From the NCBI RefSeq assembly GCF_003112535.1, contig NZ_BEWA01000016.1:186001-250000 (forward strand): 64,000 nt of DNA, read 5' to 3'. Below are positions 15,699 through 23,493 of this stretch, piece after piece. The DNA is from Streptomyces rishiriensis (GTDB lineage Bacteria > Actinomycetota > Actinomycetes > Streptomycetales > Streptomycetaceae). Under the pieces are notes generated by a model that was not told the origin of the DNA, ran no database searches, and saw nothing but the letters and a program-made list of their open reading frames with translations. Made by a program: the position numbers and the translations under genes. Position 1 is the stretch's first letter, and the number at the start of each line of letters is the position of its first letter.

Positions 15699-16742
15699 TT
15701 GTCTGGCCCACTCCCCTCCCCGGAGCTGCCGAAGCCGCCCCGCCCGTCGCAGGGCGCGGCACGGACGAGGTGGTTGCGGACGAACTCGGCCCGCCTCGGG
15801 CTCATCGCCGCCGTACCGCTCTGCGGGCTGATCACACCCGGGCTGGGCGCGGTCGTGCTCGCCGGTGCGACAGTCGCCCTCTGGCGGAAGAGCCCCTGGC
15901 CCAAGGAGGGCAAGGTGGTGGCGACGATCGCCGCCTCGGCGCTGTTGGGCGCGGTCGTTCCCGCTCCCGCGAAGGACGGGGCGCAGGACCGCACGGAAGC
16001 CGTGCAGAACGTTCCCGCCGCGGCGGTTCCCGCCGTGCCCGCCGCTCCCGTGGTGTCGAGCGGGCCGCTGGCGGATTTCCGGGGCACGAGTCTGGAAGTC
16101 GCGTACATCAGGATCGTCAGGACCGGTGCCACCGTCGTGTTCCACGATGCGTCCGACGCGGGCGAGGACATCGAGTTCAGCTCGCGGAGCCTGTGGACGG
16201 TCTGCTTCCAGAACGAGACGGGCGCCGCCGCGGAGCGCACGGTCGACCTCGGGGCGGTGCGCCGGGGCGACCCGTGTCCGACGCGGGACGGCGGCCCCCT
16301 TCCGCTGCCCACCATGCCCGAGTTGGTGTGGAAGACCTGGCTGCAGGCACGCAAGGAGGTCGTCGCTCTCGGGATGCCTGCCGACCGCGTCCGGGCCCGG
16401 GAGGCGTACGTCAACGACACGCTGCCCGAGGAGGGGAAGTACGACGCCTGGCGCGTGTGCGCCCATGACCCGGCGCAGGGCGCACCGGTCCGCACCGGCG
16501 CGGACGTGACGCTCTACCTCTCCTCTCCCGCCAACGGCTGCCCCGAGTCCCGGCGCGGAGTCGGCTCCTCGGCGAGGCTTTCCGACCGCGACGACGACGG
16601 CGATCCCGACTACCGCGATCCCTACCCCGGCGACCGCAACCGCACGAGCGCCTTCCCCAACGGCCTCCCCCGAGGCTCGAACGACTCGAACGACTCCGGC
16701 GGTCACGGATGGAACCCCTGCCACCACACCCGCTGGTGCTGA
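15699..16742 (+). CDS. Membrane-anchored exported protein with Asp-rich C-terminal segment
   Basis: The TTG at 15699 is chosen because GAAGGA lies 8 nt upstream; this gives 347 residues. Two hydrophobic segments follow (LGLIAAVPLCGLITPGLGAV and VVATIAASALLGAVV), then an extracytoplasmic part. It has a beta-rich segment (YIRIVRTGATVVFHDASD) and a YDAWRVCAHDPAQGAPVRTG block that recalls PASTA-like sequences. Near the C-terminus SDRDDDGDPDYRDPYPGD resembles a thrombospondin type 3 or EF-loop-like calcium-binding segment. The function is unknown. The N-terminal proline-rich region before the first TM helix would be cytoplasmic. Confidence 0.75.
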   Translation: MSGPLPSPELPKPPRPSQGAARTRWLRTNSARLGLIAAVPLCGLITPGLGAVVLAGATVALWRKSPWPKEGKVVATIAASALLGAVVPAPAKDGAQDRTEAVQNVPAAAVPAVPAAPVVSSGPLADFRGTSLEVAYIRIVRTGATVVFHDASDAGEDIEFSSRSLWTVCFQNETGAAAERTVDLGAVRRGDPCPTRDGGPLPLPTMPELVWKTWLQARKEVVALGMPADRVRAREAYVNDTLPEEGKYDAWRVCAHDPAQGAPVRTGADVTLYLSSPANGCPESRRGVGSSARLSDRDDDGDPDYRDPYPGDRNRTSAFPNGLPRGSNDSNDSGGHGWNPCHHTRWC

Positions 16743-16943
16743 CGCCCATCCGGTCGCGACGGCCCGCCACCGGGTGAGGGGCACCCCTCATTCCCAGGAG
16801 CCCATTGCGGCCGTCCACCTGGTGCGCACCGCGCACCGCCCCTTCGGTTGCGCCCCAACTCGGCCAAATGCACCGCCACTTGTGACCGAAAACAGCAGCA
16901 ATTCCGGCACAACCATCCGAACGGCTCGCCGGTCACATAAGGC

Positions 16944-16960
16944 AGGAGTAACCAACTCCT
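16944..16960 (+). promoter_or_regulatory. Small hairpin in the leader of the SapA-like gene
   Basis: AGGAGT-AACCA-ACTCCT forms a 6-bp stem about 20 bp before the start codon, just upstream of the actual ribosome-binding site AGGGGG. The hairpin hides a decoy AGGAG. It may influence translation or mRNA stability. Confidence 0.45.
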
Positions 16961-16979
16961 AAGTACACAAGGGGGAAAT

Positions 16980-17429
16980 ATGCGCTTCACTCACACCATG
17001 TTGGGCGCCGCCGCACTGGCCGCTCTCGCTGTCGGGGCCACGACCGCCCTGGCCGCACCCGCGTCGGCCACACCCAACACCACCCCGCAGAAGGTCTGCG
17101 GCAGCGGCTACAAGACCGTGAACTCCGCCGCCGTCGGCTCGCTGGGCACCGTCTACCTGACCTACAACGCCGCCAACGGCAACAACTGCGTCGCCACCAT
17201 CCGCAACAACCCCGGCACCGCCGTGGACATGTCCGCCTGGATCTACGTGCCGGACACCGACAAGGGCGACGACGACTACGGGCACTACACCTCGTTCGCG
17301 GGTCCCACCTACGTCATCGGCAAGGGCCACTGCGTGGACTGGGGCGGCGGCATCGCCAACACCACCGTCCAGGTGACCGGCTCCAACTGCGCCTCCCTCA
17401 AGGAGCTGCGGAAGACCTACACCCGCTGA
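16980..17429 (+). CDS. Secreted SapA-like (spore-associated) protein
   Basis: A 149-residue secreted protein. The signal peptide is clear: MRFTHTM, a hydrophobic core LGAAALAALAVGATTALA, and an Ala-x-Ala cleavage region near APASA (about residue 30). The mature part opens VCGSGYKTVNSAAVGSLGTV and contains YLTYNAANGNNCVATIRNN, GPTYVIGKGHCVDWGG and a final Cys, suggesting disulfides. This matches the spore-associated protein A family of Streptomyces, found on spores and in culture fluid. A strong ribosome-binding site lies upstream and two hairpin terminators follow, so it is a single-gene transcript. Confidence 0.82.
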   Translation: MRFTHTMLGAAALAALAVGATTALAAPASATPNTTPQKVCGSGYKTVNSAAVGSLGTVYLTYNAANGNNCVATIRNNPGTAVDMSAWIYVPDTDKGDDDYGHYTSFAGPTYVIGKGHCVDWGGGIANTTVQVTGSNCASLKELRKTYTR

Positions 17430-17452
17430 CCCTCCCCGGCCACTCGCCGACC

Positions 17453-17479
17453 GCCGGCCCGGACGACGCCCGGGCCGGC
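17453..17479 (+). terminator. GC-rich hairpin after the SapA-like gene
   Basis: GCCGGCCCGG and CCGGGCCGGC form a 10-bp stem, 24 bp after the stop codon of the secreted-protein gene. Confidence 0.7.
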
Positions 17480-17527
17480 CCGAAGGCGCGGCGGCACAGG
17501 ACACGCAGCACGCGGTAACGGTCCACC

Positions 17528-17564
17528 TTGCCCTGGCGGAGCCCACCCGGCTCCGCCAGGGCAA
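17528..17564. terminator. Perfect 16-bp stem terminator
   Basis: TTGCCCTGGCGGAGCC and GGCTCCGCCAGGGCAA pair perfectly around a 5-nt loop. The AA/TT ends make it look like a bidirectional intrinsic terminator. It backs up the hairpin at 17453. Confidence 0.85.
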
Positions 17565-17955
17565 CACCATGCACAACGGGAGCATCCCGCCGTGACGGAC
17601 ACGCACGAGGTAGAAGTCCTGGCCCGGATCACCAAGGGCCTCGTTCACACCGAGCCGGAAGCGGCCTTCCAGTGGCGCTCAGTGAGACCGGACGGCCGTC
17701 CGCAGCGCCGGGTACACGGCCGCTTCCGCGGCGGAGCCGACCGCCGGGCCGCCCGGGAGAGGGAAGACAGCCCGGACGGGGTCGGCGACGTTCGGCTGGA
17801 GCAGTGGGCAGGGCCGGAGCACGGCCTCACGGCGACCCCGACACCGCAACCCCGCCTCCGCGTCGAGGCCCTGCGCGGTTCGCTCCCCTCCCTCGCAGGT
17901 CACCGTCCCGGGCTGCCGAGCCCCGTCCGGTGGCCGTTACCGGGGCATACGGGAC
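17565..17955 (+). other. Region with no convincing gene
   Basis: A GTG at 17592 opens a frame (TDTHEVEVLARITKGLVHTE) that looks coding for about 40 codons and then degrades into Arg/Pro-rich text running antisense into the DUF5302 gene. It may be the relic of a short gene. No other frame is better, and I do not annotate a CDS. Confidence 0.35.
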
Positions 17956-18198
17956 TCAGCCGCCACTCTTGCGACGGAACGACCGCTGGCTCGACGCCGG
18001 GCCGTGCGCACCGTGGATCTTCGAGGTGCCGGCGTTCGCAGCGACGTCGCCGGCGTCCCCCTGCAGGCCACGCTTGCGCGCCAGAGCCTCGCGGAACTTG
18101 CGCTTCAAGTCGTGCTGGCCGTCGTCGTCGGGCGTAGGGGAACCGCTCTCGCCGTCGACCGGCTCCGAGCCTTCGGGGGATGCAGACTCTGCAGCCAT
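17956..18198 (-). CDS. DUF5302 family protein
   Basis: An 80-residue, highly charged, probably disordered protein with the family signature DLKRKFREALARKRG in the middle and the C-terminal block SKIHGAHGPASSQRSFRRKS. The ATG at 18198 is preferred over an earlier in-frame ATG because AGGAGG lies 5 nt upstream and the resulting N-terminus MAAESASPEGSEP is family-like. It is widespread in streptomycetes with no known function. It stands alone and divergent from the GNAT-like gene. Confidence 0.9.
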   Translation of the reverse strand: MAAESASPEGSEPVDGESGSPTPDDDGQHDLKRKFREALARKRGLQGDAGDVAANAGTSKIHGAHGPASSQRSFRRKSGG

Positions 18199-18426
18199 GG
18201 AGACCTCCTGGCAGTGGGCAGTGGAAAGCACAGCTTGTCATGACGGACGCTGCCGGAAGCGCCGGCTTCCTCGTCTTCCCTGAGCCGGTACTCGGCCGCC
18301 GAGCCGACACGGGGCGCATCGACCCGGCCTCGATCAGTCGGCGGTGGCGGGCGCCGGTCCGGGCGGACCGTCGCGCACATGAGGTACGCGATTCGGGGGA
18401 AACCGCGGGGGATGCAGGGAAACCAG

Positions 18427-18975
18427 ATGTACGCCACGAGCACCGCACACGGTCGGCCTGTACGCGAAGGCGCCTCACAGCTGCGGCCCGAGGGAAGGCA
18501 CCGGCGCACCGGACGACGAGGGGGCCGGTGGCATCGCAGGCTTCTGGCCTACCGCGGCGTCGAGCTGCTCCCCTCGTCCGCTCCGGCGGGCGCGGGCGAG
18601 GAGTGCCTGCTGCTGGTGCATATCCGCAAAGTGGTGGGACGGGTGACCTATCGAGCGTGCGACGAGTGCGCCGAGGGCGTGATCACCGACGTCGTCCTCG
18701 ACGAGCCGTTCCGCGACTGCGGGCTCGGGACCAGGGCGCTGTCGCACCTTCGTTCCCGGCACCCCGGCGTCACCTGGCGCACGACGCTCGAAACCCGCCT
18801 CACCCGCGGCCTGCTGCGCCGTATGCGCATCCCCAGGGCAGCCGTGGAAGGGAGCTGCTCGCACCTGCGAACCGCTTCGGCCGCCTCCGCCACCTCCGCG
18901 TCCTCCGCCACCTCCGCGTCCTCCGTCTCCGCCCCTTCCTCCGCCTCCGCCACCTCCGGTCGAGGCACTCGGTGA
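18427..18975 (+). CDS. GNAT-like acetyltransferase with a Ser/Ala/Thr repeat tail
   Basis: A protein of about 182 residues. The centre contains EGVITDVVLDEPFRDCGLGTRALSH, which fits the GNAT beta4-alpha3 acetyl-CoA loop (R/Q-x-x-G-x-G/A, here RDCGLGT), followed by RHPGVTWRTT. The start is uncertain: ATG 18427 has AGGGA upstream, and ATG 18379 and 18412 are alternatives. The last 35 residues are low-complexity (ASATSASSATSASS), encoded by an 18-bp tandem duplication near 18889-18924. The substrate is unknown. Confidence 0.65.
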   Translation: MYATSTAHGRPVREGASQLRPEGRHRRTGRRGGRWHRRLLAYRGVELLPSSAPAGAGEECLLLVHIRKVVGRVTYRACDECAEGVITDVVLDEPFRDCGLGTRALSHLRSRHPGVTWRTTLETRLTRGLLRRMRIPRAAVEGSCSHLRTASAASATSASSATSASSVSAPSSASATSGRGTR

Positions 18976-19206
18976 CCGGCTCGACGGTCGGCCACCAGGA
19001 CGGGCTGTCGGAGCGGGGCGGTCTGTGCGACGCTGCAAGGACAACCAGCCTGGTCTGGTAGGAGGCCCCGCGCCGCCCTCGAAGGTCACAGCGTGACCGG
19101 GGCACGGTACGGGTTGTCCTGCTCGGCTGCGCGCGCCCACCACGCGTGCTCGACGCCCTCGCCATCACAGGGCGCGATGGGCTCGACCCCGACAGAGGGG
19201 CGGACC
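18976..19206 (+). other. Intergenic region upstream of the STAS gene
   Basis: A 230-bp gap. The only feature I can support is GAGGGG at 19195-19200, the ribosome-binding site for the GTG start at 19207. No hairpin, operator or RNA gene is evident. Confidence 0.35.
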
Positions 19207-19569
19207 GTGAACGTCCTCGCCGTGACGACGCAGCACCATCCCACCCGCACCGTGATCACCGTCGCCGGAGACATGGACCTTCAGACATACCCCGAACTCG
19301 CGCAGGCCGCCTCCCTCGTACCGGCGCACTGCACCACGCTGGAGATGGATCTGTCCGGCGTGTCGTTCATGGACTCCAGCGGCCTGAACCTCCTTCTGCT
19401 GCTCCGCCGACGCCTCCAGGCCCACGGCGGTCGCCTCACCGTCACCGGCCTGCGTCATCAGCCGCAGCATCTGCTCGCCCTGACGGGGACCCACAGGCTG
19501 CTCACGGCCGGCACGGCCGACACGGCCGGGCATCACCGGCCACAGGCGCCCCGCCGCCCGCGCGGCTGA
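19207..19569 (+). CDS. STAS-domain anti-anti-sigma factor
   Basis: A 120-residue RsbV/SpoIIAA-type protein. The phosphorylatable Ser is in MDLSGVSFMDSSGLNLLLLL, the canonical position, preceded by ITVAGDMDLQTYPEL. In its unphosphorylated form such a protein binds an RsbW-like kinase and frees a sigma factor. There is no adjacent kinase or sigma gene. Partners could be any of the HATPase proteins in this window. The C-terminal 20 residues (ADTAGHHRPQAPRRPRG) are basic and non-conserved. Confidence 0.9.
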   Translation: MNVLAVTTQHHPTRTVITVAGDMDLQTYPELAQAASLVPAHCTTLEMDLSGVSFMDSSGLNLLLLLRRRLQAHGGRLTVTGLRHQPQHLLALTGTHRLLTAGTADTAGHHRPQAPRRPRG

Positions 19570-19757
19570 CATCGGCGTCGGGCTCCCGGGCCGTCTCCCC
19601 CATGGCCGTCCGCGCCCTGCCGTACACCCGGGCGCGGCTCGCTGACCAGCCGTTCACCAGCGGCAGGTCTGCGCGCGGACTTCAGGGGCAGACGGTGGAT
19701 CGGCCTCAACACCTGTGGCCGACAACGCCCGTACCGCGCCGACCCGTGGGAGACACG
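19570..19757 (+). other. Leader region of the PAP2/DAGK operon
   Basis: This 188-bp stretch precedes the lipid operon and should contain its promoter. I could not fix -35/-10 elements. A GGGAG at 19748-19752 serves the ATG at 19758. Confidence 0.35.
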
Positions 19758-21512
19758 ATGCCGACCGCCGCACCGGAAAGACCGGCCGAACTGCCGGGCG
19801 AAAAAGCAGGATCCGCCCGGGCCGGCCGCTCGTTCGCGCTGCCCCGAGGACTGGGCCGAACCGCCGCGCGGATCTCCGCGTTGACGGTCTGCCAGGGCGC
19901 GCTGATGGTGGGCCTGGGGCTGCTGATCACCGGCCCCGCCCGCGGGGTGTGGCCGCTGTCGGTCGAGGACGACGTCAACAAGGGCTTCGAACACGCCCGG
20001 ACCGGCACGCTCACCACGATGTCGTACCTCGGGTCGGAGGCAGGCGACACCCTGACCGTGATCGCCGTCACCGTCCTGGTGTGTGCGGGCCTGATCCTGA
20101 TCCCCCGTCTGCCGATGTGGCGTCAGGCCGCCTTCCTCGCCGTCGCCGTGGCGCTCCAGTCTCTGGTGTTCCTGGTCATCACCGAGTCGGTGGACCGTCA
20201 TCGCCCCGAGGTCGACCGCCTCGACCCCTCACCGCCCACCTCCAGCTACACGTCCGGGCACACCGGGGCGGCCACCGCGCTCTACGGCGGACTGGCGGTG
20301 CTCGCGCTGACCCGGCTCCGCGGCCCGTGGCGGCGGATCGTGGGAGGTCTGCTGCTCCTCGTGCCGGTCGTGGTGGCCGTCGCCCGCCTCTACCGGGGCA
20401 TGCACCACCCCACGGACGTCATGGGCGGCCTGGCCAACGGCAGCCTGTCCCTGCTGATCGTCGGTCGTGCCCTGTTCACCGACGGCACCGTGACCGCTCC
20501 GGTCGAGACGAGCCCCGCGCCGTCCGCCGCGAGCGCGGGGGCGGCGGTCGCACCGGGCCGGGGCCGCACCGCGGTGATCTTCAACCCGACGGTGACCGGC
20601 GAAGCCGACTGCGAGGCGCTGCGGAAGGTACTGGAACGCCACGGTCACCGCGCGCCGGTGTTCATCGAGACCACGGCGGAGGACCCGGGCACGGGTCAGA
20701 CGGCCGCCGCGATCCGTGACGGCGCACAGCTGGTCGTGGTCTGCGGCGGCGACGGCACCCTGCGGGCGTCCGCGGACGCGCTGGCGGGAAGCGGCGTGCC
20801 GCTGGCTCTGGTGCCCTGCGGCACGGGCAATCTGCTGGCCCGCAACCTCGGTCTGCCGCTGTCCCCCACCGCCGCGCTCGACGCCGCCCTGCGAGGCGCA
20901 CCGCGCCCCATCGACCTCGGCCGCATCGAGGGCGACGGCCTCACCGCCACCCACTTCGCCGCGATGTCCGGGGCCGGCCTCGACGCCGCGATCATGGAGC
21001 ACACCGACGACCGCGCCAAGTCCGTCCTGGGCTGGCCCGCCTATGTGCTGGCCGGCGTCGGCGCGCTGCGCACACCGCGGATGCGTCTGACGGTCCGGCT
21101 CGACGACGCGCCCGCCCTGCACCGCACCGCCCGCATGGTGCTCATCGGCAACGTGGGCACCGTGCAGGGCGGGACGACGCTGCTGCCGAACGCCCGCCCC
21201 GACGACGGCCGGCTCGATCTGCTGATCCTCGACCCGCGCGGCGTCGGCGGCTGGATGCGTGCGCTGACGACCCTGCTGCGCGGTGGCGCGAAGGCGACGC
21301 ACCGGCCGTCGGCCGTGGACACCGTCACGGCGCAGGACGGCGACGGGAGCGGCGTGCCGGTGGAGTTCTTCTCGTTCCGACGGGCCGAACTGGCCTTCGG
21401 CGACGCGCAGTCCCGAGAGCTCGACGGCGATCCGGTGACGCCCGGCCGCCTGCTGACCGCCGAGGTCAGGCCGGGTGCGCTGACGGTGCTGCTGCCGACC
21501 GGAGGTGCGTGA
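19758..21512 (+). CDS. Fusion of PAP2 lipid phosphatase and diacylglycerol kinase-type lipid kinase
   Basis: A 584-residue protein. Residues about 40-245 are a PAP2 membrane phosphatase with TM helices and the three phosphatase motifs in near-canonical form: SVDRHRPEVD, YTSGHTGA and ARLYRGMHHPTDVMGG. Motif 1 lacks its usual leading Lys. Residues about 270-580 are a DAGK catalytic domain with VVVCGGDGTLRASADAL (nucleotide loop) and LVPCGTGNLLARNLG. Together it could interconvert phosphatidate-like lipids and diacylglycerol, or handle an undecaprenyl-type lipid. The ATG at 19758 has GGGAG 5 nt upstream. First gene of a three-gene operon with YihY and a second PAP2. Confidence 0.9.
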   Translation: MPTAAPERPAELPGEKAGSARAGRSFALPRGLGRTAARISALTVCQGALMVGLGLLITGPARGVWPLSVEDDVNKGFEHARTGTLTTMSYLGSEAGDTLTVIAVTVLVCAGLILIPRLPMWRQAAFLAVAVALQSLVFLVITESVDRHRPEVDRLDPSPPTSSYTSGHTGAATALYGGLAVLALTRLRGPWRRIVGGLLLLVPVVVAVARLYRGMHHPTDVMGGLANGSLSLLIVGRALFTDGTVTAPVETSPAPSAASAGAAVAPGRGRTAVIFNPTVTGEADCEALRKVLERHGHRAPVFIETTAEDPGTGQTAAAIRDGAQLVVVCGGDGTLRASADALAGSGVPLALVPCGTGNLLARNLGLPLSPTAALDAALRGAPRPIDLGRIEGDGLTATHFAAMSGAGLDAAIMEHTDDRAKSVLGWPAYVLAGVGALRTPRMRLTVRLDDAPALHRTARMVLIGNVGTVQGGTTLLPNARPDDGRLDLLILDPRGVGGWMRALTTLLRGGAKATHRPSAVDTVTAQDGDGSGVPVEFFSFRRAELAFGDAQSRELDGDPVTPGRLLTAEVRPGALTVLLPTGGA

Positions 21513-21513
21513 C

Positions 21514-22467
21514 GTGGGCACCGCGACCAAGGTCCCCGAGACGCGTGACATGACCGGCGACGAACTGTCCGCCGACGAGGCCCTGATGTCGCTGCGCCGC
21601 TACGGCAGCTGGGCCCTCCTGCGCGACTCCTTCGTCCGGTTCCGGTACGCCGACGGCTTCACCCATTCCCGTGCGCTCGCCCTGCAGACGGTCCTGTCCG
21701 TGATCCCGCTGGCCATCGCGTTCGTCGGGCTGTCCACCACGCTGCACACCGAGAACATAGGCCGGATCGCCGAACTGACGATCCACCGGATGGCCGAGGG
21801 GCCCAGCGCCGACGTGGTCGACGACGCGCTCGACCGCAGCCGCCGCACGGCGGGCGACGGCGCGCAGGTCGCTCTCTGGTTCGGTCTGCTCTTCTCCCTG
21901 GTCAACACCACCACCGCGATGTGCCAGGTGGAGCGCGGCGCCAACCGGATCTACGGCAACGAGCGCGACCGCCCCTTCCGGCAGAAGTACCTGCGCGGTC
22001 TGATGATGTCCGTCATCGCCGGACTGCCGCTCGGACTCGGGTTCATCGTCATGGTGGCCGGCGGCGACCTGGCGTCCGCGGCGGTGAGCGTCTACCGGCT
22101 CGACGGAGGCGCCAGGACAGCCTGGGAGATACTGCGCTGGCCCTTCGGACTGCTGCTCGCGCTCATCTCGGCCAGCGTCATCTTCCGTCGCTCGCCCCGT
22201 CGCAAACAGCCCGGTTACACCTGGCTGGCCTTCGGCGCCGCCGTGTACCTGGTGCTGTGGACGGCGCTGACCTGGCTGCTGAGCCTCTACCTCGGCATCA
22301 GCGGTTCCTTCGACACGGTCTACGGCCCGCTCAGCGCCTTCATGTCGCTGCTGCTCTGGGCCTATCTGACCTCCATCGCCCTTTTCCTCGGACTGGCGTT
22401 CGCCGCGCAGCTGGAAGCCGCGCGAGCCCAGCGGTCCGAACCGATCGAGCCCGATCCTGGAGTCTGA
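21514..22467 (+). CDS. YihY/BrkB-family membrane protein
   Basis: A 317-residue protein with six or seven TM helices. The family features RFRYADGFTHSRALALQTVLS, ERGANRIYGNERDRPF and a final FLGLAFAAQLEAAR are visible. The family was once called ribonuclease BN, but members are membrane proteins of unknown, possibly transport or lipid-related, function. The GTG at 21514 is chosen because GGAGG ends 8 nt upstream; an earlier GTG at 21505 overlaps that site. It follows the PAP2-DAGK gene directly. A second family member is at 44883-45803. Confidence 0.9.
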   Translation: MGTATKVPETRDMTGDELSADEALMSLRRYGSWALLRDSFVRFRYADGFTHSRALALQTVLSVIPLAIAFVGLSTTLHTENIGRIAELTIHRMAEGPSADVVDDALDRSRRTAGDGAQVALWFGLLFSLVNTTTAMCQVERGANRIYGNERDRPFRQKYLRGLMMSVIAGLPLGLGFIVMVAGGDLASAAVSVYRLDGGARTAWEILRWPFGLLLALISASVIFRRSPRRKQPGYTWLAFGAAVYLVLWTALTWLLSLYLGISGSFDTVYGPLSAFMSLLLWAYLTSIALFLGLAFAAQLEAARAQRSEPIEPDPGV

Positions 22468-22472
22468 ACATG

Positions 22473-23240
22473 GTTGTGCGAGCCGCGGTCCGGCACCTCC
22501 GAGCCCATCGTCGCCGGACGGCCGACCGCAGATTCGGCGCCCGGCTGGCGGGAGCCGCCGCCGTCGCCGCCGTCGCCGCCGTGCCGTTCGCGCTGCTGCT
22601 CGTCCTCGTCGAGGGCCGGTGGCGGCCGCTGCGCCGCCTGGACGTGGACGCCGCCGAGCGACTGCACCACACGGCCGTGACCCACCCGGCGTGGACGAGT
22701 GTCCTGCGCTTCCTGTCCGACTGGGTCTGGGACCCGGCCGTCCTGCGCACGGCCGTCGCCGTGCTCACCGGCTGGCTGCTGTACCGCAGGGCCTGGCGGC
22801 TGGCCGCCTGGTCCGCCGTGACGGCCGTGGCCGGCGGACTGATCGGACTCCTGGTCAAGACGGTGGTCGAGCGGGCCAGGCCGTCCCTGGAGGATCCGGT
22901 GGCGCACGCCCCGGGATTCTCCTTCCCGTCGGGTCACGCGATGACGGCCACCACGTCGTTCGCCGTGCTGCTGCTGGTTCTGCTGCCCTTGGTGCCACGG
23001 GCCTGGCGGCCGCTGTGCTGGTGCGTCGCGGTGGTGTCGGTGCTCGGGGTCGGATTCACCCGGGTCGCGCTCGGCGTGCACTGGTTCAGCGACGTGGTGG
23101 GCGGCTGGCTGCTCGGCCTGGCCGTGGTGACGCTCACCGCCTGGGCCTTCGAGGCCTGGCGCGCCGAGGCCGGCCGGGGCCACGCCGAGGTGAGCGAGGG
23201 GCTGGAGCCCGAACTCGTCGACGCCCATCCCGAACCCTGA
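22473..23240 (+). CDS. PAP2-family membrane phosphatase
   Basis: A 255-residue protein with all three acid-phosphatase motifs intact: KTVVERARPSLED, FPSGHAMTA and RVALGVHWFSDVVGG, placed between six TM helices. The catalytic His of motif 3 faces outward in this family, so it probably dephosphorylates undecaprenyl-pyrophosphate or phosphatidate-type lipids on the outer face. It starts 5 bp after the YihY stop, so it is co-transcribed. Unlike its neighbour at 19758 it has no kinase domain and keeps the motif-1 Lys. Confidence 0.92.
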   Translation, partial: VVRAAVRHLRAHRRRTADRRFGARLAGAAAVAAVAAVPFALLLVLVEGRWRPLRRLDVDAAERLHHTAVTHPAWTSVLRFLSDWVWDPAVLRTAVAVLTGWLLYRRAWRLAAWSAVTAVAGGLIGLLVKTVVERARPSLEDPVAHAPGFSFPSGHAMTATTSFAVLLLVLLPLVPRAWRPLCWCVAVVSVLGVGFTRVALGVHWFSDVVGGWLLGLAVVTLTAWAFEAWRAEAGRGHAEVSEGLEPELVDAHPEP

Positions 23241-23361
23241 CCGATGCGCCCCGGGGCAGCGGAGGGCGCGAGCACGACGAGGGTCGGCCGAGGTGGCGGC
23301 GGCCCAGGCGGGTTGACGGCCGTCGGGGCGATGACGCGCGTGACGGACGCGTCGCACGAGC

Positions 23362-23436
23362 GGAGCCACACGAGTCGAGCCGCCACACGAGTTGAGCCGC
23401 CATGCGAGCTGAGCCGCCATGCGAGCTGAGCCGCCG
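23362..23436. repeat. 17-bp tandem repeat between convergent genes
   Basis: GAGCCGCCATGCGAGCT-type units repeat with a 17-bp period. There are two identical copies, two variants (CACACGAGTT, CACACGAGTC) and a partial unit at the left. The tract occupies the gap between the PAP2 gene and crtU, both of which end into it. Confidence 0.85.
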
Positions 23437-23493
23437 CCGGCGCTCGTGCGCCGCCCCCACGGCCAGGTACGAGGCCCGTTCCCCCGCCCCCGG

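Noticed and set aside
17592..18137. Possible gene starting TDTHEVEVLARITKG
   Set aside because: Only the first 40 or so codons look coding. The rest overlaps the DUF5302 gene antisense and is Arg/Pro-rich.
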